DNA of 7,578 bases from Ignavibacteria bacterium. GTDB lineage: Bacteria; Bacteroidota; Ignavibacteria; Ignavibacteriales; Melioribacteraceae. Numbering within the stretch: position 1 is the first letter of the stretch; each line of letters opens with the position of its first letter. This document shows, piece after piece, positions 1 through 5,926 of this stretch. The stretch spans positions 1-7,578 of the forward strand of contig QILJ01000399.1 in assembly GCA_003233295.1 (NCBI GenBank). The letters run 5' to 3'. The notes under the pieces were generated by a model, which worked only from the letters and a program-made list of their open reading frames with translations, made no database searches and was not told where the DNA came from. The position numbers and the translations under genes were made by a program.

Positions 1-1077
1 AATTCCTCCGGCTATAATTCCCATAGAAAGATCGCGATGAGTTCTAAGTGTATCTTTTCTGTCACCTTTCTTCTGAAAAATCTCTTTAGCGCCAAGTACA
101 AATGCAGATTTGATTATGCCTGATGATTTGATAATTCCAATGAGTCCTGCCATAGCAATACCGCCTATACCGATATGGCGAACATAATTACTAAATATCT
201 GTTCGGGAGTCATTTGGCTTATCACCATTGTTACATTTGCTCCAATCGGCTGAGTGATCACATCCCCTAAATAGGCAAAAATAGGAATAATAACATACCA
301 CGATACAAATGAACCGGCTGCAATAATTGCGGCGTATTTGAGTCCGACGATGTAACCAAGTCCCATTACGGCAGCGCCGACATTTATTTTGAATACCAGC
401 TTGAACTTATCTGCAAGATGTTCTCCGAATGGAATTACTCTTGTAGAAAATGTTTCACTCCACCAGCCGAAAGTAGCGACTACAAAATCGTAAATACCCC
501 CGATAATTCCGCTCATAACAAGTACTTTAGCTTGTCCGCCGCCTTTTTCGCCGGCAACTAAAACTTCTGTAGTTGCAGTTGCTTCGGGGAAAGGAAATTT
601 ACCGTGCATCTCAGCTACAAAATATTTTCGGAAAGGGATCAAGAATAGAATTCCAAGAAACCCGCCTAATAGTGAAGCCATAAAGACCTGAAAGAATTGT
701 ACTTCAAGATCAAGTATGTAAAGTGCAGGTATTGTAAAAATTGCACCGGCAACAACTGCTCCCGAAGTAGAACCGATCGATTGAATAATGACATTTTCAC
801 CTAATGCCTGACTGCGTTTGAATGCGGTCGATAATCCCACTGCAATAATTGCAATTGGTATTGCCGCTTCAAAAACTTGACCTATCTTTAAACCTAAGTA
901 AGCTGCAGCACCGGAAAAGAGCACAGCCATAAGCAGACCCCAGAGAACAGACCAAATATTTACTTCAGGATATTTCTTAGTAGGAGACATTATCGGTACA
1001 TATTGTTCACCCGGTTTAAGTTCACTATAAGCATTGTCTGGTAAACCAGCAACTTTCTGTTCAATATTATCGCTCAT
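1..1077 (-). CDS. OPT-family oligopeptide transporter, N-terminal 359 residues (partial)
   Basis: This is an inner-membrane transporter of the OPT (oligopeptide/YSL) family, which takes up short peptides or metal chelates by cation symport. The frame is open to the left edge, so only 359 residues are visible; family members usually have about 600 or more. A short polar N-terminus is followed by hydrophobic segments near residues 41-62, 70-85, 105-121, 129-147, 186-203, 232-255 and 258-272. Family-like stretches include AYLGLKIGQVFEAAIP (about 59-74), GENVIIQSIGS (about 93-103) and FPFPEATATTEVL followed by AGEKGG (161-180), matching the conserved FPEGTACAEVL...AGEKGG region of bacterial OPT proteins. 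The ATG is preceded by an AGGAG ribosome binding site six bases away that overlaps the upstream protease stop codon, so the two genes are probably cotranscribed and translationally coupled. Family assignment is strong; the substrate (peptide or metal complex) is inferred from the protease neighbour. Confidence 0.9.
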   Translation of the reverse strand, partial: MSDNIEQKVAGLPDNAYSELKPGEQYVPIMSPTKKYPEVNIWSVLWGLLMAVLFSGAAAYLGLKIGQVFEAAIPIAIIAVGLSTAFKRSQALGENVIIQSIGSTSGAVVAGAIFTIPALYILDLEVQFFQVFMASLLGGFLGILFLIPFRKYFVAEMHGKFPFPEATATTEVLVAGEKGGGQAKVLVMSGIIGGIYDFVVATFGWWSETFSTRVIPFGEHLADKFKLVFKINVGAAVMGLGYIVGLKYAAIIAAGSFVSWYVIIPIFAYLGDVITQPIGANVTMVISQMTPEQIFSNYVRHIGIGGIAMAGLIGIIKSSGIIKSAFVLGAKEIFQKKGDRKDTLRTHRDLSMGIIAGGI

Positions 1078-1082
1078 TTAAA

Positions 1083-1087
1083 CTCCT
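1083..1087 (-). promoter_or_regulatory. Ribosome binding site of the OPT gene, overlapping the protease stop
   Basis: On the minus strand TAGGAGTTTAAATG joins the protease stop codon (TAG) to the transporter start. The AGGAG core shares two bases with the stop codon. This arrangement is typical of translational coupling and supports the chosen ATG. It contrasts with the protease's own start, which has no clear Shine-Dalgarno sequence. Confidence 0.7.
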
Positions 1088-3893
1088 ATTTATTAATTTG
1101 AATTGGTAATTCATATTCGATTTTTTCACCATTTGGTGATTTAAAATAGATCTTTCCATAATAAACTGCGTCATCCGGCATACTGAAATTCGGATATAAA
1201 TAATTTAATGATAATTTATATTGTACAGAAGGATACAAAGTTATTCTACGTGAATAATCATTTGTTACTTTCATACTAACATTTTCCTTCACATAAGTTG
1301 TTTCCTTAATCTTAACATTCATCTGCCCGGCTTCATCTGCATACGCTGGTATAAGAGTAAGTTTCAGTTTTGTTTCATCTCCCAAGAAAGTATTTTTTAT
1401 CGAGATTGAACCTTCGCTGTAAGAAAGACCGTCAGATGATAATGCTTTCCCGTCTTCGTCATATATCAAAACTGCAAAATCCGTTACTTTGTTGAAATCT
1501 GTTTTGGAAATTTTAATATCGAATCTTTTTGCCGTCTCTTCTCTCTTCAGTGTAAAAGGTATATCGTAAGTTTCTACACTATCCAAGAAAACTGAAAAGT
1601 CTCTTTGATACCCAAGTATCTTTCCGCTTAAAAGATATGAATCGACTTTATTAAAGGTATTAACTATATTAATTGACTTTTCTTCGTAATCGAGAACTTT
1701 GTCTTTCATTCTGTCGATGCTTTTGAACTCAATATTAAGATCGTAAGTTGAAGCTTCCTTTGCAGTAAATTGACCTAATACGACATATTCATATACACCT
1801 GGTTCAAGACCGTAAAAATATTCTTCGTAATCATTATCTTCTTTCGCAGCATCAAGCATTCCGAAAAGCACTTTTTCGCCGTCAGGTTTATGCAGATACA
1901 TTCGGCAGACAGTAAACTGGTCCGAGCCGGAACTTAATTTTATTCTCATTGATGATGCACCCGGAGGTACTTCCAGAAAATATCTTTTATGCATTCCTTG
2001 ACTGACAGTTACATCTTTCCATGTGAGAGAGTAATTATTCTCACTTGTGAATTGATACGGAAGAACAACTGTTGCCATCATATCAAATGCCGGGGTATTG
2101 GTTTTGCTGTCGTAAGCGGTTATCGTTCCGTTATACATCCCGAAGTCAGTCATTTTCGATTTATCCAACCGGTAATTGATTGTTGCCGAATGATCATTCC
2201 TGATCCTAACTTGTTTTGAGATCGGAATAAGCCAGTCGCTGTCACTTTTCAAATTGAATAATCTGTAAAACTTATTTGTTGTGTTATTGTCATCTTTTAT
2301 AACGGAGAAAGAAAAATTCTCATCGCCGGTTAAGTATGAACCGTTTCGCACATACATACTTGATGAAATTTCATCGGGCATATTAGGAGCAAAAGCGCTG
2401 ATAGTATAAGTTTCAAACTTTGAAATTTCACCGGCGGCAATATATTTTTTCAGTAATTCAAAAGCGTTAACAACATTTATCAAACCGCCGCCTTGATCAA
2501 TTCTTACATAACCTTCCATAGGTACGGCGCTTTCTCTAATCACTTTGTATAACAAACGTGAAGGAATTTTTACATCCGGGAATTCAACCTTGGCAGCACT
2601 GAGCAATAGCGATAGTACTCCGGCAGAGTAGGGCGAAGCCATACTTGTTCCCCAAAATCTATCACCGCCGGCAAAGTTCGGAACTGTTGAAGTTGCAGCG
2701 CCGGGAGAAACCACATCGGGTTTTGGCACTTCACCGCCGCGTGAACTGAAGTGAAGAATAATATCTCTGTCAAGAACAGTTCCATATAGATCATTCCCAA
2801 TTTCTTGTGCTAGAACTGCACCCGAAGAAAGCACAGAAGTACTTGCTGCCGGTAATCCGGTTGTGGAAATACCGGGTCCTTCGTTACCGTTTGATGTGGC
2901 AATATATAGGTACGGATTATCTTTAACCAGATCAGCAAGGAAAATTTCAAAGTCGGCGCGTCCCTCAATTTCGGAACCGATACCGAAGCTCATATTGATA
3001 ATACAAGGTTCTTCTCTTTCTTTCGATATCTTATCGGCATAAAGGTAGGCTCTTTTCATGCTTCCTGTTACAGTAGCGCCGCCGGATAATGTATTGTTGC
3101 CCAGTTTTAATCCCATTAAATAAGCGCCAGGTGCAACTCCGTTCAGTGATGTTTCGCCTATGTTGTATCCTGCGGCGATTCCTGCACAATGAGTTCCATG
3201 ACTTCCATCATCAAAAAAGAGAACGACTTTTTTCTCTTCGGGGAAAATATTCAAAGCAATTGTAAAGTATGTCAGCCCTGTTTCGTTCTTTATCTTGATA
3301 ACATCATGTTTCTCTTTGTAATTTCTGTTTGGTTTATCATCGGAAATGTCACCATCGGAATTTGCATCAAAATATGCTACCCAGTATGACTCACCTTCAC
3401 TTTCTGTTTCAAAAGCCACAATATAAAATTTGTCATCAGTAGTTCCGTTACCATTAAGGTCTCTAACTCTTGAACCGGAATTCATCCAGCGCTTTTCTGT
3501 AACTAAACCAATATAGTATTTGTCATCTTTTGCTTTAAGTGTTAGTTTATCAGCACCGGCAATCTTGTATTCTTTCTCACTGTTCACAAAGAAAGATGTG
3601 TCATTCTCACTTTCGATTGAAGCATCATATAGTTGCACATCACCTTGTCCGGTAAAGTCTTGAACGTCAATCACCTTATCTTCACCGGTAGAAGTTTTAG
3701 TCAGTCCGTCAATTCCCATATCAATTCCGGTATCCAGGATCATAACGATAGTGCCTCTGCCGTCATATTCGGGATACTTATCCAGAAAGTCTTGAACTCC
3801 GGTATTTTTAAGAGAGATAAATGATTGGATTGGTTCCTGCGCCAAAAGTGCTGCAGCAAGGAAAATAGTTAATAAAATAATTTTAGTTTTCAT
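1086..3893 (-). CDS. Exported subtilisin-family (S8) serine protease, tripeptidyl peptidase II-like
   Basis: This is a secreted serine protease of the S8 subtilisin family, 935 residues. Residues 1-18 form a signal peptide ending LLA before QE. The catalytic set is complete: Asp54 in ILDTGID, His232 in SHGTHCAG, oxyanion Asn337 in SNGNEGPG and Ser417 in GTSMASP. About 178 residues separate Asp and His, far more than in ordinary subtilisins but typical of tripeptidyl peptidase II (TPP II). The downstream region also matches my recollection of TPP II: TWKDVTVSQGMHKRYFLEVPPGA (about 624-646) resembles the human segment containing RRHFIEVPEGA. The insertion carries two EF-hand-like loops (about 145-156 and 176-187). 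Residues 490-935 look beta-rich. There is no T9SS sorting domain, so a periplasmic location is likely. It is the first gene of a probable operon with the OPT transporter, suggesting that it makes tripeptides or other short peptides for import. S8 membership is certain; TPP II-type specificity is inferred. No Shine-Dalgarno is evident before this ATG; the signal peptide supports the start. Confidence 0.95.
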   Translation of the reverse strand: MKTKIILLTIFLAAALLAQEPIQSFISLKNTGVQDFLDKYPEYDGRGTIVMILDTGIDMGIDGLTKTSTGEDKVIDVQDFTGQGDVQLYDASIESENDTSFFVNSEKEYKIAGADKLTLKAKDDKYYIGLVTEKRWMNSGSRVRDLNGNGTTDDKFYIVAFETESEGESYWVAYFDANSDGDISDDKPNRNYKEKHDVIKIKNETGLTYFTIALNIFPEEKKVVLFFDDGSHGTHCAGIAAGYNIGETSLNGVAPGAYLMGLKLGNNTLSGGATVTGSMKRAYLYADKISKEREEPCIINMSFGIGSEIEGRADFEIFLADLVKDNPYLYIATSNGNEGPGISTTGLPAASTSVLSSGAVLAQEIGNDLYGTVLDRDIILHFSSRGGEVPKPDVVSPGAATSTVPNFAGGDRFWGTSMASPYSAGVLSLLLSAAKVEFPDVKIPSRLLYKVIRESAVPMEGYVRIDQGGGLINVVNAFELLKKYIAAGEISKFETYTISAFAPNMPDEISSSMYVRNGSYLTGDENFSFSVIKDDNNTTNKFYRLFNLKSDSDWLIPISKQVRIRNDHSATINYRLDKSKMTDFGMYNGTITAYDSKTNTPAFDMMATVVLPYQFTSENNYSLTWKDVTVSQGMHKRYFLEVPPGASSMRIKLSSGSDQFTVCRMYLHKPDGEKVLFGMLDAAKEDNDYEEYFYGLEPGVYEYVVLGQFTAKEASTYDLNIEFKSIDRMKDKVLDYEEKSINIVNTFNKVDSYLLSGKILGYQRDFSVFLDSVETYDIPFTLKREETAKRFDIKISKTDFNKVTDFAVLIYDEDGKALSSDGLSYSEGSISIKNTFLGDETKLKLTLIPAYADEAGQMNVKIKETTYVKENVSMKVTNDYSRRITLYPSVQYKLSLNYLYPNFSMPDDAVYYGKIYFKSPNGEKIEYELPIQINK

Positions 3894-3959
3894 TTTGTAC
3901 CGTTTAGTTTTATTGTAGTTTGTAAATTTTCAAATGATGAAATAGATTGGGAAGTGTGA

Positions 3960-3965
3960 ATTATA
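3960..3965 (-). promoter_or_regulatory. Candidate -10 element for the protease-OPT operon
   Basis: The minus strand reads TATAAT here, about 66 bases upstream of the protease ATG. No recognisable -35 box is present at normal spacing, and this AT-rich background produces such hexamers by chance, so the call is tentative. Confidence 0.3.
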
Positions 3966-4007
3966 AAAAAGATGTTATTTATCAGCATACGAGTGACAGT
4001 GATTATT

Positions 4008-4013
4008 TATAAT
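4008..4013 (+). promoter_or_regulatory. Candidate -10 element for the EEP-LVIVD operon
   Basis: A perfect TATAAT lies about 97 bases upstream of the EEP start codon. No TTGACA-like box is found 16-18 bases upstream. If it is real, the transcript would carry a leader of about 90 bases that includes the quasi-palindrome at 4063-4082. Confidence 0.3.
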
Positions 4014-4062
4014 TTGTAAATTACTAAAAGAGAAGTAGAAATAAAATAGATTACAATAAATC

Positions 4063-4082
4063 AACGAAAATTAAATTTCGTT
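4063..4082. promoter_or_regulatory. 20-base quasi-palindrome upstream of the EEP gene
   Basis: AACGAAAATT/AAATTTCGTT is an inverted repeat with seven perfect outer base pairs (AACGAAA/TTTCGTT) and one mismatched pair near the centre. It lies 28 bases upstream of the ATG, just before the ribosome binding site. It could be an operator for a dimeric repressor or a weak hairpin in the leader RNA. No T-run follows directly, so it is not a terminator. Confidence 0.35.
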
Positions 4083-4098
4083 ATATTGTGATAAAAAT

Positions 4099-4103
4099 AA
4101 GGA
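4099..4103 (+). promoter_or_regulatory. Ribosome binding site of the EEP gene
   Basis: AAGGA lies seven bases before the ATG at 4111. It supports that start, which also gives an immediate signal peptide. Confidence 0.5.
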
Positions 4104-4110
4104 TATTTAT

Positions 4111-5913
4111 ATGATTTTTATTAAAAGGAAATTGCTGCTGTATTTATTAGGATTGTTTTTAGTTTTCGGACTAAACAATTATATATTGTCTCAAAGTTTT
4201 AGAATAATGTTGGACGAAGATTATACTGATTGGGAATCCATTTCACCACTTTACGAAGATAACACCGGAGACGGTAATGGCATTGATTTCCAAACACTGA
4301 AAGTAACTAGTTATGACGGGGTTCTCTTTTTCTATATGGAGGTTGGTAGTGAAATAAATTTGCAGGATAATAATTCCATAACATTGTATTTGGATACGGA
4401 TAACAATCCTTCTACCGGCTTACAGGTAAAGGGAATTGGTGCGGAGCTAGAATATACTTTTGGTGCAAGAAGCGGAAAATTCTGGAATGGAACTTCCTCG
4501 TATTCTATTACTCATGCTGATATTGGGTTTGTCTCGATCCCGACAGTTACTTCATCTGTGTTTGAGCTAATGATCGATACGACCTCAGTAATTGCCGGCA
4601 AGAAACTTTTCACGGGATCACAGATAAAAATTGCTTTGGTTGATAATACTTCCGGTGGAGATGAAATACCAAACGAAGATGGCGGTTTAAGTTATAGCTT
4701 TGCTGTGACAGAAGCTCAGATAGAAATTCAATATTCAATAGAAAAACTTAGCAGCGAGTGGGTAAGGATTATATCGTATAATTCTGAAAGAGATAATCTG
4801 TTTGATCCTAATCTAAAGGATTCATACTCGAGAATATTCAAAGCATTGAACCCTACTATAATCGGGTTTCAAGAAATATATGATCACACTGCTGCACAAA
4901 CAGCCGCACTGATCGAAGAGTTCCTTCCATCTAGTGAAGGGGAGCAATGGTATTCGGCAAAACAAGGTTCCGATATAATTGTTGTCAGCAGATTTCCTGT
5001 TGATCAATCCTTTTATATTGAAGGGAACGGAGCATTTCTGATCAATCTTCAAGAGAAATTTGGGAAAGATCTTTTGTTAGTAAATGCGCATACACCTTGC
5101 TGCGCCAATAACGACGGGAGACAAAAAGAGATCGACGCATTTATGGCATTCATCCGCGATGCAAAAGAAGAAGGCGGTGTGTTAACACTTGAAGATAAAA
5201 CTCCTATTGTTATTGTAGGGGATATGAATATGGTTGGATATAAACAGCAGCAGACAACACTTATTACCGGAGACATTGTTAATACGAGTATTTACGGTGA
5301 AAAGTTTTTGCCTGATTGGGACAGCACATATTTAATGGATTCCAAATCTCCGACAACATACATGCCGTCTACAATTACTTGGTATAACAAGGGAAGTGCA
5401 TTTGCACCGGGGAGGTTGGACTATGTTGTTTTCACTAATTCTGTAATAGAATTGAAAAATAACTTTGTGTTTTTTACAAATGCATTACCACAGGATAGTC
5501 TGAATAAATATAATTTACTTTATAATGATGTAACGCGTGCTTCCGATCATTTACCGCATGTTGTAGATTTTGATTTTGATCCGCTTGTGTCGGTTAGAGA
5601 AATTGGGGAAGAGACAATACCGAAAAATTTTGAGTTATTTCAGAATTACCCGAATCCGTTTAACCCGAGCACAACAATAAAATATTCTATCCCAAATATC
5701 GTAGGGAAGGAGCATGCCTCTTCACTACAAAACGTTCAATTAACTGTTTATGATATTCTCGGAAGGGAAGTAGCAACACTAGTAAACGAACAACAAACCC
5801 CCGGAAATTATGAGGTAAAATTCAACGCGAAAAACTTAGGCTCCGGAATTTATTTCTATAAATTAACGGCTGGTAATTTCAGTGATATAAAGAAAATGAT
5901 CATCTTAAAATAA
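4111..5913 (+). CDS. Secreted endonuclease/exonuclease/phosphatase-family protein with T9SS sorting domain
   Basis: This is a 600-residue multidomain surface enzyme. A signal peptide covers about residues 1-28. Residues about 30-205 form a beta-rich module with TLYLDTDNNPSTG and GIGAELEYTFG, resembling the DOMON/CBM9-like ligand-binding beta-sandwiches found in front of secreted enzymes. Residues about 217-488 are an endonuclease/exonuclease/phosphatase (EEP, DNase I-like) domain with the expected metal-binding and catalytic residues: Asn224 (SYN), Glu255 (FQE), His327 (NAH), Asp371 and Asn373 (GDMN), Asp437 (RLDYV), and Asp479-His480 (SDH). The substrate cannot be read from the sequence; the family includes nucleases, sphingomyelinases and phosphatases. 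Residues about 508-600 are a T9SS C-terminal sorting domain (QNYPNPFNPSTT, YDILGREVATL, SGIYFYKL), predicting outer-membrane export and surface attachment or release. The only two cysteines, Cys330-Cys331, are adjacent and three residues after His327. It is the first gene of a probable operon with the LVIVD protein 13 bases downstream. Confidence 0.92.
   Translation: MIFIKRKLLLYLLGLFLVFGLNNYILSQSFRIMLDEDYTDWESISPLYEDNTGDGNGIDFQTLKVTSYDGVLFFYMEVGSEINLQDNNSITLYLDTDNNPSTGLQVKGIGAELEYTFGARSGKFWNGTSSYSITHADIGFVSIPTVTSSVFELMIDTTSVIAGKKLFTGSQIKIALVDNTSGGDEIPNEDGGLSYSFAVTEAQIEIQYSIEKLSSEWVRIISYNSERDNLFDPNLKDSYSRIFKALNPTIIGFQEIYDHTAAQTAALIEEFLPSSEGEQWYSAKQGSDIIVVSRFPVDQSFYIEGNGAFLINLQEKFGKDLLLVNAHTPCCANNDGRQKEIDAFMAFIRDAKEEGGVLTLEDKTPIVIVGDMNMVGYKQQQTTLITGDIVNTSIYGEKFLPDWDSTYLMDSKSPTTYMPSTITWYNKGSAFAPGRLDYVVFTNSVIELKNNFVFFTNALPQDSLNKYNLLYNDVTRASDHLPHVVDFDFDPLVSVREIGEETIPKNFELFQNYPNPFNPSTTIKYSIPNIVGKEHASSLQNVQLTVYDILGREVATLVNEQQTPGNYEVKFNAKNLGSGIYFYKLTAGNFSDIKKMIILK
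5632..5910 (+). other. T9SS C-terminal sorting domain of the EEP protein
   Basis: Residues 508-600 carry the Por-secretion-type signature: ELFQNYPNPFNPSTTIKYSIP, then YDILGREVATLVN and a terminal SGIYFYKLTAG...KKMIILK. In T9SS organisms this domain routes the protein across the outer membrane and is usually removed. The linker between YSIP and the YDILG motif is about 20 residues, longer than the short turn seen in many such domains. Confidence 0.9.
5641..5690 (+). repeat. Dispersed coding repeat, copy 1 (sorting-domain core)
   Basis: This stretch encodes QNYPNPFNPSTTIKYS plus part of the next codon. It matches 6941-6990 in the next gene at 44 of 50 positions. All six differences fall at third codon positions and are synonymous. 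Confidence 0.85.
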
Positions 5914-5926
5914 ATAGGTAGAAGAA

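Larger units (their letters stand above)
3894..4110. promoter_or_regulatory. Divergent intergenic region with promoters for both flanking operons
   Basis: This 217-base, strongly AT-rich region separates the divergently transcribed protease and EEP genes and must hold, or lie close to, both promoters. It contains a perfect TATAAT on each strand: minus at 3960-3965 and plus at 4008-4013. Neither has a convincing TTGACA box about 17 bases upstream. I found no exact match to the Bacteroidota -7 pattern TAnnTTTG. A 20-base quasi-palindrome lies at the EEP-proximal end. No ORF is visible. Confidence 0.55.

Noticed and set aside
1989..2219. Open frame of 76 codons on the plus strand
   Set aside because: It lies wholly inside the protease gene on the opposite strand, without a ribosome binding site or recognisable domain.
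2570..2800. Open frame of 76 codons on the minus strand
   Set aside because: It is an out-of-frame shadow of the protease catalytic domain, where the true frame contains GTSMASP.
3189..3389. Plus-strand open frame with hydrophobic segments
   Set aside because: It is antisense to the protease insertion and the His232 region. Its hydrophobicity follows from reading acidic codons in reverse, and no start signals are seen.
3633..3824. Plus-strand open frame of 63 codons
   Set aside because: It is antisense to the N-terminal part of the protease, which contains the catalytic Asp54 motif.
3894..4110. Riboswitch or small RNA in the divergent region
   Set aside because: Beyond one quasi-palindrome there is no structured conserved motif, and the sequence is simple and AT-rich.
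4822..5276. Two overlapping minus-strand open frames
   Set aside because: Both are antisense to the EEP catalytic domain, whose conserved residues fix the coding frame.
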